Shown: one piece after another, positions 53,077 through 63,775 of the stretch
Position numbering within the stretch: position 1 is the stretch's first letter
Layout: each line of letters starts with the position of its first letter
Assembly: GCA_905221605.1 (NCBI GenBank)
Contig: CAJNDS010001668.1
Span: 1,468,276-1,532,275 of the forward strand
Source: Symbiodinium natans
Taxonomy: Eukaryota > Sar > Dinophyceae > Suessiales > Symbiodiniaceae
DNA length: 64,000 nucleotides
Direction: 5' to 3'
Notes under the pieces: model-generated
The model's input: the letters and a program-made list of their open reading frames with translations, nothing else
What the model was told of the DNA's origin: nothing
Database searches by the model: none
Made by a program: the position numbers and the translations under genes

Positions 53077-54155
53077 CCCAGCCAGACAGGCGTAGAACTT
53101 GTTCGTAGCTGAGTAGAGAACCTTTAACCTTTTGGGGTACATGCAATTCTACCATAATTCAAAGGTTAGCTTTTTTTGGGACAAGGGTACTCAGCAATTC
53201 GGGCTGAACGTGTTTTTGCCTCTGGTTTTTCCCTGAAGCCGGGACCCTTCTCCCTCTAAGTCTGGGCTTAAGGGTTTAGGGTTTAGGGTTTAGGGTTTAG
53301 GGTTTAGGGTTTAGGGTTTAGGGTTTAGGGCTCTGCGCGTCACAGCGGGGGCCATACCTGGATGGTTTGACTGCGACGACTCATGACGCCTTGCCAGCTG
53401 AAGCTGCAAACGCGCCGCAAACCCTGCACCCTAAACCCTAAACCTTAAGCTCTAAGCCCTAAGCCCTAAACCCTAAGCCCTAAACCCTAAACCCTAAACC
53501 CTAAACCCTAAACCCTGAACCCTGAACCCTGAACCCTGAACCCTGAACCCTAAACCCTAAACCCTCAACCCGTACCCTAAACCCCTTAACTGTTACAAGG
53601 CCTCAAGCCTCGAGCCTCGCGCCGGATCACCAAACTGGACCGAAGCCCGATCTCCAAGCCCGAAGCTCCAAAACCAATCCCTAAACCCTAAACCCTAAAC
53701 CCGAAACCCTAAGAAGCCCAGGGGTTTTAAGGGGGTTTAAGGGGGGGCTTAAGGGGGTTTTGGGGGGGCTTACAGGGGGTTTAAGGCGTCCTGAATAGGG
53801 AGCCTGGTACTCCCGAAAAGGAGTTCCTAGTAAGGACTGTTCGTTTCAGAAAAAGCATCCCAACCTCAACCCCAAACCAACCTCCTCCCGAAACCCTAAA
53901 CCGTACACCCTAAACCCTAGACCCTGAACCCGAAAGCCCAAACCCGGCCCTAACGAGATTTCAGTCAACCCATACCCTATGCCCTAAACCCGAAACCCTA
54001 AACCCAAACCCTAAACCCTAAACCCTAAACCCTAAACCCTAAACCCTAAGCCTGAAAGCCCTGAGGTGGCTAAAGCAGACTGCGACCGACTCTTCCCTGG
54101 CCCATCTGGGCAAGGTGGCAGCGGCCTGAGACGGTGGTCCTTGTACTAGGGTGAG
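53077..54155. other. Telomeric tracts, possible last exons of the WDR17-like gene
   Basis: TTTAGGG (53270-53330) and CCCTAAA tracts (53450-53570, 53998-54050), a family E remnant (53796-53862). Open pieces 53345-53417 (GPYLDGLTATTHDALPAEA) and 54066-54129 (WLKQTATDSSLAHLGKVAAA, TGA stop at 54127) could be exons, the latter a last one. Neither was matched to WDR17. Confidence 0.4.
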
Positions 54156-54241
54156 GTTTAGGGTTTAGGGTTTAGGGTTTAGGGTTTAGGGTTTAGGGTT
54201 TAGGGTTTAGGGTTTAGGGTTTAGGGTTTAGGGTTTAGGGT

Positions 54242-54780
54242 TTGGGGTTCAGGGTTCAGGGTTCAGGGTTCAGGGATTAGGCTTTAGGGTTTAGGGTAGT
54301 TTTTTCATGAGTAGTGGTTTTAAGTATAGGCCTTTAAGAATCAAAGAAGCACGACCCCTATCATGCTAAAGAGGAACGACAATGGGAAAAGTCACCCTAC
54401 TTATCACCCTGTACGACACCCGAAGCTCTAAACCCCTTAGCTATTCATAGGCCTCCAAGTGCCCTAGCAGTATCATTCACAATATCATGAGCTGTCACTA
54501 CATGTTTTCGTTAGTGTTAATACCCTGGCAATACAAAATTGAATGTTCAACAACAGCGTGTAAATCATCAGCCTTCATGAGTGAGTAATATCCGTAGTAG
54601 AAGGATCTATACTAGTTTTTTCCTCTTTTAGCAGGGCCCCTTACCTTCTTCACAGGCTTCTGAAGTAATCCTAGAGTTCCCCTTCATAGACTCCTCGCAT
54701 GGCCCGTATTTTCCCCTAGTTAAGCCTTAGGGGTCCAATGTAGAGTCCCATGGGCTAGGCTAAATAAACCCTGAACCCTA
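54242..54780. other. Unique, telomere-poor stretch
   Basis: About 500 bases almost free of telomeric units and of inverted-repeat elements, with no coding-like frame. Possibly intergenic. Confidence 0.4.
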
Positions 54781-55243
54781 AACCCTAAACCCTAAACCCT
54801 AAACCCTAAACCCTAAACCCTAAACCTTCGGCTTCTACCTGAGGCGAGCCTCCTCCTCGGCCGCCACCCAGTGAGGAGCTCCAGGGAGTTGAGGGTTCAG
54901 GGTTTGGGGTTTGGGGTTTAGGGTTTAGGGCGCAGAGCCCAAATGCCCCTAAAGCATCCTAAACTTCAAACCCTAAACCCTAAACCCTGCACCTTAAACC
55001 CTTGGGGCAGCACTTGGCGGCCTCTTGACCCTAAAGGCCCGTCTTACGTTTCAACTTAAAGTTAGGACTCAGAGTAGGCCCGTATCTCCTTTTTGTTCGG
55101 GTTGTTTCGGCCCCAGAAACTAAGACCTAAACTCTATCTCTTTTTACCTAGCCCCCACATCGCCCTTTTGATCCTCAAACCTGAGCAAACCCGAAATCCC
55201 CTGAGCCCGAAAACCCCAAATCCTCACACCCAGTCTGGGGGCC

Positions 55244-55317
55244 CTCGGCCCTTCCCATTGCTGAAGGACGCCCGGGGTCGATTGGAGGCGGGCGCTCGTG
55301 AAAAGTTGCATTGGGTA
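55244..55317 (+). CDS. Exon-like segment, unassigned
   Basis: Frame FPLLKDARGRLEAGAREKLH then W, donor GTATTAG leading into telomeric variants. Confidence 0.35.
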
Positions 55318-55628
55318 TTAGGGTTTGGGTTTGGGGTTCAGGGTTCAAGGCTTAAGGTTTAACGCCTTTAGGGTTTATGAGAATTGGGGTTTGGGGTTTA
55401 ATGCTTCGGGAGTATTGGATCTTCTAGTCTATGTCTGATACTCGCTTTCATATTAGGGGAGGGGCTTGTAGGGGTTACAGGCATTCCTGTGGGATTTAGA
55501 GTTTAGGCTTACTGCGCCGTTCCGGGTGTAGGGTTTCAAGTTTAGGGTCTGGGGCGAACCGTGAAAGAGGGGAGCTTTGGAGTTTCTGGGCGTGACTGCA
55601 GCAGCTGTAGCTCGATGATCCACAGCCT

Positions 55629-55784
55629 GTGCTTGTTCTTCGTAGTTCTTCATCGGGAATGACGGAGTTAGCTATGTACTCCCTCAGCATTCCCTACGAA
55701 GAACAACTGAGCTTTTCCGAGTGTGAGTGTAGGATTCTCGGCTGTGGCTCAAGCTTAAAGTCGGGCTACGGGATCCAAAAGAAG
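55629..55784 (+). CDS. Exon-like open frame, unassigned
   Basis: Frame MTELAMYSLSIPYEEQLSFS and onwards to ILGCGSSLKSGYGIQKK. The last part resembles a periplasmic-binding or glutamate-receptor ligand domain end (GYGI-K), but this is a faint likeness only. Confidence 0.35.
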
Positions 55785-55825
55785 CCCAACCCAAATCAGG
55801 CAACCCAAATCAAGAAGCAAGCCCT

Positions 55826-55927
55826 AAACCCCTAAAACCCTAAAACCCTAAAACCCTAAAACCCTAAAACCCTAAAACCCTAAAACCCTAAAACCCTAAA
55901 ACCCTAAAACCCTAAAACCCTAAAACC
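55826..55927. repeat. Octamer tract CCCTAAAA
   Basis: Twelve or so perfect CCCTAAAA units: a telomere variant with one extra A, not seen as a block elsewhere except near 39120-39160. Confidence 0.93.
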
Positions 55928-56286
55928 CCATACCCTAGACCCTATACCCTATACCCTGGACCGGACCCAGAGTAGGCCCTTATTCATGATGAAGGTTCCC
56001 TTAGAAAAAACCCATTTTAATCAAGAAAAGGTTGCGATTTGTGGTTCCTCCAGTTCTCTGAAGTCTAGCTTGTTTTCTTGAGGTAGAACTAGGACCTTGA
56101 ACCCTTCCGGCCTTTTTGTGCGACGCACTCTCTGCTTGAGGTCGACTGTTGGGATAAGCGCCTTACGGTTCAACTGAAAAGTGTACTGCAGGTTTAGGGT
56201 TTAGGGTTTAGGGTTGAGGGTTGAGGGTTGAGGGTTTAGGGTTTAGTGGGTTGACGGTGTGACTGCCTGCTCTGCCAGCTCATCCT

Positions 56287-56390
56287 GTTACCCTAAACCC
56301 TAAACCCTAAACCCTAAACCCTAAACCCTAAACCCTAAACCCTAAACCCTAAACCCTAAACCCTAAACCCTAAACCCTAAACCCTAAACC
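56287..56390. repeat. CCCTAAA tract
   Basis: Pure heptamers over about 100 bp. Confidence 0.93.
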
Positions 56391-57392
56391 TATCCCACAA
56401 CCTGCAGCTCTCATCACCGCAACATACCGTGATTCCTCACGCCGGCTTTCACGTGATCTGGTTGGCATGTGGCCAAGCAAAAGTCGTCCCCAAAAAGATC
56501 TGTTCTCGTAGATGCGCCCGACAGAAGGCTCCACAGCAAACCCGTTCTTGCAGATTTGAGATCCCCCAGGGCTCCAGGGAGATTCAAGCGAATGCTTCAC
56601 GCCAGAGGACGTCGCCGCGGTCCTCGCGAGGCGGCATTCCGATCAAGGGGAGCCCTTGCTGGTTCGGCGGCTCAGGAAGAGACCGGGCTTTAAAATATCA
56701 AAATCTTAGTAGCCCAGTGGTCCCTTGAGTTGAAGGCAAATGTCGGGAGTTTAAGCCGAACTGAGGGGGAGCCTGGGGACAGTAAGCCATGACTGTAGGG
56801 TTTCGGGTTTAGGGTTTAGGGTGTAGGGTTTAGGGTGTAGGGGGAGACCTTTCAGGGAGAGAGCAGAGATCGTCCAGAGGCCCCTCCTAACTTAAGGAAC
56901 ATTGCTGAGGATTGCTATTCGAACTCAGGGAACCTAATTGAGAGGTACAAGGGTATCCGGGTACGGGTAGTGTAAGGTCTGGGCTGATTTCGTCAGAGTG
57001 AGCATGTATCAGATTAAACATACGAGCTCGTAAGACCCGGCAATGGTGGTAGGCTGTAGGAGCTTAGTAGTCGTGTAGTGAAGTTCGTGCTTGATGCAGG
57101 GATGAACAATCCAGAGCACGAACGCCAAAGCTTGAAGGCTTTCGGTGTACTTAGAGTAGCCGGTATGCCTGCAAAGCGGAACGACATGCAAGTCGTTGTT
57201 ATGGCACGATTCCCATCTTCATTCATGAAGAGTAGGTCCAGGTTACTCAACTCACAAGGACATTCTCGCCCAAAAGCGAGCTTTTCAATGAAGTTTAGCA
57301 GCAGGGCAATGCTCCGCAATGTGTGTGTGTGTGAGTCTAGATGTAGGTTGAGCCTGCACCTGCTCTAGAATGGTTCTAAGCCCTTCCACGCC

Positions 57393-57766
57393 ATGTTGGC
57401 AGCCGTCTTCGGAGCGCGCCGCGGGGCGCGGAAGGCTCCTGCCAAGGGCTCCAAGGCCGCCAAACCCAGCGCCGAGCCCCAAACCCAGGCGCCAAGGCAG
57501 CGCTCCAAAAAGCGGCCGCACTCCCCAGCTTCCCCACCCATCTCCCCAGTTCCCTCCTCTCCTGCCCCTCCTCCTGCGCAGGAGGCCCCTCCTCCTGCGC
57601 AGGAGGCCCCTCCTCCTGCGCAGGACACCCCTCCTCCCAAGCAGAGTAAGACCAGTGGCGCGGCCCGGCGGCGCCAGGCCAAGGCCCGGCTTGCCCAAGA
57701 TGAGGCGCCGGCGCCCGCCGGCGCCGAAGGGGCCGATGCTGGGCCGGCGCGCCTGGTCTGCAGGGG
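57393..57766 (+). CDS. Candidate first exon of an unassigned gene
   Basis: ATG at 57393 opens MLAAVFGARRGARKAPAKGS, then an Ala/Pro/Lys-rich disordered region with three tandem copies of an 18-nt unit (PPPAQE, about 57570-57625) and RRRQAKARLAQDEAPAP. Third positions are GC-rich in this frame, unlike the surroundings. Probable donor GTACCG near 57767. The block 56850-58240 has no telomeric tracts, as expected for a gene start. Competing frames (146 codons +, 181 codons minus) are arginine- or glycine-rich shadows. Confidence 0.45.
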
Positions 57767-58074
57767 GGGTACCGGGGGTACTTAGAAGACTCAAGGAATC
57801 AGCCACATGATCCCCTAAGAGTAGTAGCATTGTAGTAGTCGTCCTAGTAGCAACAGGAATATGTTTGATAGTAGCAAGTCGTAGAAAAGACCATGTTGCT
57901 AGTAGTATATCATTATTCTAAGCCACTACAGCACCTGCACCCTCTGCTTGTAAATCTGTGTGCAAGGGTAAATGGGTAGATGTAAATTGGGCGAAGAAGG
58001 GCCTTGAGGTTCCAGGTTTGGGTGTTTGTGTGTTTGAGTTCAGGGTTCACTTCGTGCGCAGGATTGAAAAAAAA

Positions 58075-58112
58075 TATATATATATATATGTAAATATTTA
58101 TATATATATATA
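58075..58112. repeat. AT dinucleotide microsatellite
   Basis: Alternating TA runs with a central GTAAAT. Confidence 0.9.
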
Positions 58113-58332
58113 TAGTTTAGTTGGTTGTTGGAGGTTTGATTTGTTTCACGCGTGTGAAGTTCTTCCCTGACGACTCGTAGCTAGCAGCTGGCATGCTTTC
58201 TGAAGTTCGTCGCTTGAAGCTCATTCGCAACAATGAAATGTGCCCTAAACCCTAAACCCTAAACCCTGAACCCTAAACCCTAATCCCTGAACCCTGAACC
58301 CTGAACCCTAAACCCTAAACCCTAAACCGCAC

Positions 58333-58431
58333 GTCACGTGCTGGACCTCCTTTACGGTTCATAGCCGGGCAAATGGTCCTAGTTTCGACGACTATTATGG
58401 TGCGATCGTGGCAACTCGTGCCCCAAAGGTA
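58333..58431 (+). CDS. Exon of an unassigned gene
   Basis: Frame TCWTSFTVHSRANGPSFDDY then YGAIVATRAPK, donor GTATGA. Very protein-like. No family recognised. Confidence 0.55.
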
Positions 58432-58682
58432 TGAAGCCTCAGATGAAGTCTTGCTTGGGGTTTTTGCTTCCATCTTGAGACCGTGCTGTACCTCTCATTC
58501 GCGAAAACGTGTTGCATCCAATAGACGCCTATGCTTGTAATTTCCCGCGGCTTTGGAGGAGTTTACATTCAAACAGAATGTGTGATCTGCTCTGCGTGGG
58601 GTTCTGACCGAAGACGGTTGTTCGAGGGCCCTATCTCTCTCTCTCTCTCTCTGCGTGGGAACCCTAAACCCTGAACCCTAAA

Positions 58683-58739
58683 CTGATCGACAACTGCGCG
58701 CTGCCCCTGGACTTAGCCCCTGCGGGGAGGCGCATGGGA
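58683..58739 (+). CDS. Exon of an unassigned gene
   Basis: Frame LIDNCALPLDLAPAGRRMG, donor GTGTAG. Likely same gene as 58333-58431. Confidence 0.5.
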
Positions 58740-58865
58740 GTGTAGCCATAACTCCAGCAGTAGTTCTGTGGGATTCATTCAGCCCTAAACTTTCAGTAAG
58801 CCCCAAACCCCAAAACCCCCAAGCCCCCAAACCCTAAATCCCAAAAACCCTGAAACCTTCCGCCA

Positions 58866-58958
58866 TGCGCAGCGAAAATTGCAAGCAGTGCACCAAGCAC
58901 CCCCATGCCCAAGTCACCAGGCTCTCACCAGCGGCCCTCGGGACAGCGCCTTGGGCGG
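58866..58958 (+). CDS. Exon of an unassigned gene
   Basis: Frame SENCKQCTKHPHAQVTRLSP then AALGTAPWA, donor GTCATT just before a family C element (58977). The C-x2-C-x3-H pattern could bind metal. Confidence 0.5.
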
Positions 58959-58976
58959 TCATTACCCTATAAGGGT

Positions 58977-59071
58977 CCAGGTACCTAACTATTGAATGCT
59001 CGGGCCTTAAAGGTACCTCCTACACAGGGACTTTGGGTCCCAAGTATCTAATTCTGAAGTACATGGACCCT
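58977..59071. mobile_element. Family C element following an exon
   Basis: AGGGTCCAGGTACCTAACTA at the left, AATTCTGAAGTACATGGACCCT at the right. It lies about 18 bases from a likely donor, so it may form the start of that intron. Confidence 0.7.
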
Positions 59072-59267
59072 TTAAATATTACATTATATATTCCATGATA
59101 ATATAAGATATTACATTCTACAGCACATGATATGTTATGTTATTAGGGTTTCAGGCAAACTCTTTGTGTTTAGCGTGCCGGTGTCGAGTTTCAAACTTCG
59201 GGGTTAGGGTTTCACTCGAGCTTTCGGGCCCTTGGAGCCTGAGGGCCGTTTAGGCCTTAGGGTTCCC

Positions 59268-59370
59268 AAAGGATCCATGTACCGATATAGTGTATACTTT
59301 GGCCCTAGAGCAACTATATCGGAAGCCCTTTCAGGCCCAAGTATATAAAAATAGGTACATGGATCCTTAG
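59268..59370. mobile_element. Family C element
   Basis: AAGGATCCATGTACCGATAT at the left, ATAGGTACATGGATCCTTAG at the right. Confidence 0.8.
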
Positions 59371-59760
59371 GGGTTTGGGGCTCAGGGTTTACGAGTTTAG
59401 GGTTCAGGGCTTGGGGTTTTGGAGCCGCACAGTTTAGCAGCCCCATGGAATATCACCCTATGAGTTGCGACCGGGACCATGATCCAGGTACAGAGCAAAG
59501 CACAGACATCGGGACACAATGAATGCCCGCCCGAAGCCCTAGACACAAAGGGGACAAAAGGAGCCGAAATCCTAAACCCTACATCCCAAACCCCAACCCC
59601 GAAGAGATCCGATCAGGCACCCCGACCCTTAAACCCCCGGTTTCCGCACATAAGGGACCCCTAGTATAACATAGACCCCCCCTTAATTTCGGAAACGCCC
59701 ACATGGCCCTACACCCTAAGCCCATATCCTTGGGGGGCACTCATGGCAAGCCCAGGTGCA

Positions 59761-59838
59761 GGTAAGTGGCCCCGGTTGTGACTCCGACGCTTTCAAGCCG
59801 TGGCTCACTTTCGAGGAGGCAGTGGTCCAGGGCTGAGG
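59761..59838 (+). CDS. Candidate last exon of an unassigned gene
   Basis: Acceptor GGTGCAG, reads VSGPGCDSDAFKPWLTFEEA then VVQG, TGA stop at 59836. Possibly the end of the gene carrying the 58.3-59.0 kb exons. Confidence 0.5.
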
Positions 59839-59937
59839 GGCGAGCACCCTAAACCCTAAACCCTAAACCCTAAACCCTAAACCCTAAAACCATAAGCCCT
59901 CAACTCCGACCCCCACGAACAGAGGGCCCCTTTGCAG

Positions 59938-60008
59938 GTGCAAAAAGGCGGACCAAAGGGACAGCTGCCAGCTCTGGTGACGTGTCTGGGCTCCCCTATT
60001 TTCTACTT
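59938..60008 (+). CDS. Exon before a composite introner, unassigned
   Basis: Acceptor TTTGCAG, reads VQKGGPKGQLPALVTCLGSP then IFY, GC donor (GCTAGC) at the left end of a family B element. Confidence 0.5.
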
Positions 60009-60270
60009 GCTAGCATTGATAGTGGTGCCCTTTTCCCTTTTTTTTTGGGTTCAAGAAAGTAACCAACCCCCAAATGGGTGCCCATAGTATGATTTTAGCA
60101 ACCTTAAGTGTCCATGTACCTAAAGCAGCGACTACGTGGGCCTTCAAGGGCTTCCTATGCAGGGACTTTGGGCCCAAGTATATACTAATGTGGTACATGG
60201 ACCCTAAACCCTAAACCCTAAACCCTAAACCCTAAACCCTGATTGGTAAGATTCTTACTGGGCTACCAAG
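60009..60270 (+). mobile_element. Family B element with nested family C and telomeric tract
   Basis: Left family B end CTTGCTAGCATTGATAGTGG (from 60006), interior to 60104, then a complete family C element (60105-60205), CCCTAAA units (60206-60240), and the family B right end TCTTACTGGGCTACCAAG. Shows nesting of one element and a telomeric tract in another. Confidence 0.78.
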
Positions 60271-60367
60271 TCCAGGGTTCTAGGGCTGAAGAGGTCTAGA
60301 ATTTTAGGGCTAGAGGTTCCGGTAAGCTAATGAGGGTTGAGGGCAGGATGAGGGCTTGAAGGTTGCA

Positions 60368-60459
60368 ACCCTAAACCCTAAACCCTAAACCCTAAACCCT
60401 AAACCCTAAACCCTAAACCCTAAACCCTAAACCCTAAACCCTAAACCCTAAACCCTAAA
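60368..60459. repeat. CCCTAAA tract
   Basis: Pure heptamers over about 90 bp. Confidence 0.93.
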
Positions 60460-60784
60460 CTGTCTGCGGTATCCATGTCTGCGTCCCTTCCTGAAGGCAA
60501 CCATGCCTGCACGTGGTAACGTCCATTTCCCCAGCATCCCTTCCTCGGAGCATCCATTGACCTCCGTATCCGCACCTGGGTTTAGGGTCTAGGGTTCTGG
60601 GTTTAGAGTTTTCGGGTTTAGGGTTTAGGCTTTAGGCGGTTTAGGGTTGAGGGTTGTGCCAGATTGGCTCGCAGAGCTTGCTGTAAGCCTCAAAAACTTT
60701 TCAGGAACAAACGCTTGCGAATCCGTATGGCCAGCTCGAGAATCGCCCTCAACCCTAAACCCTAAACCCTAAATCGGCCCTGGT

Positions 60785-60826
60785 CACTGCAAGAGCTGCA
60801 AAGCCGAAAAAGAGTGCAAGGTCCGA
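60785..60826 (+). CDS. Short Cys-rich exon-like segment
   Basis: Frame GHCKSCKAEKECK, donor GTCCGA. C-x2-C-x5-C spacing hints at a small metal-binding element. Family unknown. Confidence 0.35.
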
Positions 60827-61024
60827 AGCCCAACAAGTGGTTGCTTTTGGCTTCTGACACCCTCTGTGTCAGTAAACTGGGCGAAATTGCGAATCCACTA
60901 CAAATAGCACGGCAGCACATGCAATGAGCCCTTTTCGCCTTCGCCTTGATACATGCTGGGACCCGAAACTTGTATGTATAATCAACGGGCGCGGCTCACT
61001 TGACGACTTCGCAAGCTTCAAGAA

Positions 61025-61153
61025 GTCATATTCTAGGACCTGGAGTGGGCCTTATTTCTTGTTTTCTTGGGTTTAGGCTCCCTGAAAAGGCCCTGCAAAT
61101 CAAAAGGGCACCCTTTTCATTACTCGGGTACTCTTGGGTCTCGTCTTCTCAAG
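61025..61153 (+). mobile_element. Family A element between two open frames
   Basis: TTCTAGGACCTGGAGTGGGC to GGTACTCTTGGGTCTCG, then TTCTCAAG acceptor. The left side reads LDDFASFKK or, with a GC donor at 61011, LDDF. The right side reads EFDTAVGRLRVWD. Only the GC donor keeps the frame. Confidence 0.55.
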
Positions 61154-61758
61154 GAGTTCGACACGGCGGTGGGAAGGCTGAGGGTGTGGGATCCGGGCCT
61201 TCAGGGCTTAAGGTGCAGAATCGGATTCGGGTTCAGCGTGCAGGATTCAGGGTTTGCGGGCTAGAGGCCTTAAGGTTTAGGGTGCAGCGTTTACGGTGCT
61301 AATTCGTGTGTTTTGGGGGGTTTCATTTGTTGTAGAGTTGAGCTCGAGGGAAAGAGGGGGGTGTTTAGGGTTCAAGTTTGAGGGCTGTGAATTGAGTCGT
61401 TGAGCACTTCAGGAATGAGCGACTCCTCCGAAGCCCCTGCTTGAGATTCGGGGTGGAGGGGTTAAAGGCTTGCCTCATCTCAAAACCTGACTCCCCAGCT
61501 TCGAACGCCAGAGCCCTAAACCCTAAACCGGGCAGCGCTCGGATTCAAACCGGGCACGCCTGCCGCGGCCCTGGGGCCCGTGACCGACCGGTTATCCGGC
61601 GGTAGGCTCCCAGGGGCTGCGGGCGGCCCAGGGGTGCCCGACTGTTAGGGCTACTCACGGGCTGTCAGCCAGTTGACCAGGAATGGGGCGGCTCCGAAAC
61701 CTCGCCACTACCCCAGGTAACGCTGCGGGGAAGGGAATGCTGCCCGTTTTTTTTGCAG

Positions 61759-61835
61759 CTCCTCCCTTCCCTCAGAGGACACTGAGGAGCTCAGAGCTCG
61801 TGGCCCGAGAGCAGCCCATGTACAGATGTTTCAAG
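61759..61835 (+). CDS. Exon-like segment upstream of the helicase
   Basis: A strong acceptor (T8 then GCAG) precedes two open frames: LPSEDTEELRARGPRAAHVQ ending at a GTGAAG donor, or PPFPQRTLRSSELVAREQPM running on to 61880. The reading cannot be decided by eye. It may be the N-terminal part of the DEAD-box gene. Confidence 0.35.
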
Positions 61836-61913
61836 GTGAAGTGGGGCGAGTCCGTGTCGCAGAGCGAAAGCCTAAACCCTGAACCCTGAACCCTAAGCCC
61901 TAAGCCCTAAACC

Positions 61914-61959
<46 letters not shown>

Positions 61960-61993
61960 ACCCTAAACCCTAAACCCTAAACCTTCAACGAAG

Positions 61994-62094
61994 GTCCTAC
62001 ATGGCGCGGTACAAGGCTTTCAGCCAGCCGACACCCATCCAGGCCCACTGTTGGCCTGCAGCATGCGCCGGCCGGACTCTTGCCTACTTGAGAG
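61994..62094 (+). CDS. Helicase exon: Q motif
   Basis: Acceptor ACGAAG, reads YMARYKAFSQPTPIQAHCWP then AACAGRTLAYLR and a split Gly. With the GT donor at 62095 the spacing to GSGKT is two residues shorter than usual. Including the next six bases (Gly-Thr) would restore it but needs a GG donor or a GG acceptor. Confidence 0.82.
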
Positions 62095-63775
62095 GTACAG
62101 GGTTTAGGGTTTAGGGTTCAGGTGTAGAGTTCAGGGTTTAGGGTTTAGGGCCAAGGGTTTAGGGTTCAGGGTACTTCCAACCTGATGATCGGTGCAGTCA
62201 TAGCCCACTTATAAGCCCCTTAAATACCCCAATAGGTTTATCATTGGGTTATAAGTGCAGTTAGGATTGGATTATGAGCCTCCGAGTATAAGTTATAGGA
62301 AAGGGGGTTATAAGTGCAGTTAGGATTGGACTATGAGCCTCCAAGTATAAGTTATAGGAAAGGCCCCAAATCTCCTCCACAAAGGGGTTTTGGGTTGGCG
62401 GGGATTGCGGTCGAGGGACAAACATCATTCTCCCCTCAAAGAGGGCACCCTGACCTACAGCATATACCCTAAACCCTAAACCCTAAACCCTAACCCCTAA
62501 CCCCTAACCCCTAACCCCTAAACCCTAAACCCTAAACCCTAAACCCTAAACCCTAAACCCTAAACCCTAAACCCTAAACCCTAAACCCTAAACCCTAAAC
62601 CCTAAACCCTAAACCCTAAACCCTAAACCCTAAACCCTAAACCCTAAACCCTAACCTAAACCCTAAACCCTAAACCCTAAACCCTAAACCCTAAACCCTA
62701 AACCCTAAACCCTAAACCCTAAACCCTAAACCCTAAACCCTAAACCCTAGCCCTATTTGCGGCCATTGTTTGCTGGATGCCTGGGGTTGTTGTTCGACAG
62801 TGCGGCTCCCTTTTTGCAACTCTTGGAGCTGCAGAATGTCCGATTTGCAGAGGGTTTCGGGTTTAGGGTTTAGGGCTTAGGGTTTAGGGTTTAGGGTTTA
62901 GGGTTTAGGGTTTAGGGTTTAGGGTTTAGGGTTTCTCACATGGGTGGTTATCAAAATTATGATCCCTTTTGGGGTAATTACCCTAAATATTTGGTGCCGA
63001 ATAATAATAGGGATCCAAAAAAAGGGACCATAATTTTGACAGCCACCTACATGGACTCACGAGTCCTAAGCTCGTTTTGTGCTCTGCGCTGTATTGTGTT
63101 TCATTTTGGGACTGGAGGCCCCGCAGGGTTTCGCGGTGCAAACGGGACCCCTGGAAACACAAACCGGCACCCCTTACTGGCTAGTGATGGTCTGAGGCAA
63201 GCGCGTCAGGAACCCAAAGGATTCCCGGTTTTCTTGTTGAGGTTTTGTTGGTGAGGGGTTTTGGGTTTTGAAGGGGTAAGGATTTAAGGCGTAATGGTTT
63301 GCAGTCTTAAGGTTATTGTCCCAAGACGAAGCAAGTGCAATTGGCACTCCCGACCTCGCGCCAAGGAATGTCGTGGGCATCTCCAAAACAGGCCTCGACC
63401 GTCCTTGAATGGACTTGTTGCTGTAAATGGCTCTCCTGAAGCGACTGCGCATATATGCATATATATATATATATATATATATGTATATTTGTTTATATTC
63501 ATATATATATATAGAAATACACTTGTACAATTCTGGAAATCCAGAAGTTTGGAGAATTGGCCTACAGACAAGGTATTACACATACACACATATATATATA
63601 TATATACATGTTAAGTCATGTGTTTACAATCTGAATAAACTTATACTCCCAACCCGGTTGAGAGGCAGTGGCAAGACCCTGGCTTTCCTGTGCCCGGGCC
63701 TCGCGCGCGTCCTCTCCTTCCGCACCGCCTCCACGCCCAGTTTCGGCCCCTACGTGCTGATCGTTGCACCCACGA
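61994..63775 (+). CDS. DEAD-box RNA helicase (gene span, partial)
   Basis: ATP-dependent RNA helicase core, N-terminal part only. Exon 1 has the Q motif with its upstream aromatic (F-SQPTPIQA-CWP), exon 2 has motif I (GSGKT) and motif Ia (APTR). The DEAD motif and the second RecA domain lie beyond the window. The intron between is about 1.57 kb and carries two telomere tracts, one inverted-repeat element and AT microsatellites. A further intron starts at 63776 and its acceptor TTTCTGCAG is at 63991-63999, so the next exon begins at the last base. Confidence 0.85.
62237..62362. repeat. Direct duplication of about 62 bp
   Basis: GTTATAAGTGCAGTTAGGAT... to GTATAAGTTATAGGAAAGG occurs twice in tandem with three or four differences. 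Lies in the helicase intron. Confidence 0.88.
62466..62749. repeat. Longest CCCTAAA tract in the window
   Basis: About 280 bp, with four CCCCTAA units near the start and one CCTAAAC phase slip at 62653. Confidence 0.95.
62870..62935. repeat. TTTAGGG tract
   Basis: Opposite orientation to the tract 130 bp upstream, within the same intron. Confidence 0.92.
62946..63044. mobile_element. Singleton inverted-repeat element
   Basis: GTGGTTATCAAAATTATGAT at the left, CCATAATTTTGACAGCCAC at the right, with CCCTTTT/AAAAGGG next to them. Confidence 0.8.
63457..63513. repeat. AT microsatellites in the helicase intron
   Basis: TA runs at 63459-63483 and 63500-63511, and again at 63590-63606 and 63888-63960. 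The Ile/Tyr-rich ORFs over them are artefacts. Confidence 0.9.
63665..63775 (+). CDS. Helicase exon: motifs I and Ia
   Basis: Acceptor TTGAGAG, reads GSGKTLAFLCPGLARVLSFR, then FGPYVLIVAPTR. Probable GA donor followed by CTTGG (GAAACTTGG), so APTR is completed by the next exon. Confidence 0.88.

Noticed and set aside
56403-56450. Segment LITATYRD resembling the third membrane helix of glutamate receptors
   Set aside because: Only six residues fit, and it lies before, not after, matching domains. The order is wrong relative to the 55629 segment.
57014-57319. 101-codon minus ORF and 96-codon + ORF over the same bases
   Set aside because: Three frames are open here, so openness carries no weight. 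No motif or splice support decides between them.
57285-57830. Longest ORF of the window (181 codons, minus), Gly/Arg/Leu-rich
   Set aside because: It is the mirror of the GC-rich + frame at 57393. Its low-complexity arginine repeats come from the same 18-nt unit. No family features.
61530-61640. tRNA-like T-arm on the minus strand (GGTTTGAATCC)
   Set aside because: T-loop has TTT instead of TTC, one stem mismatch, no matching 5' acceptor arm or A box at the right distance. Not a credible tRNA.
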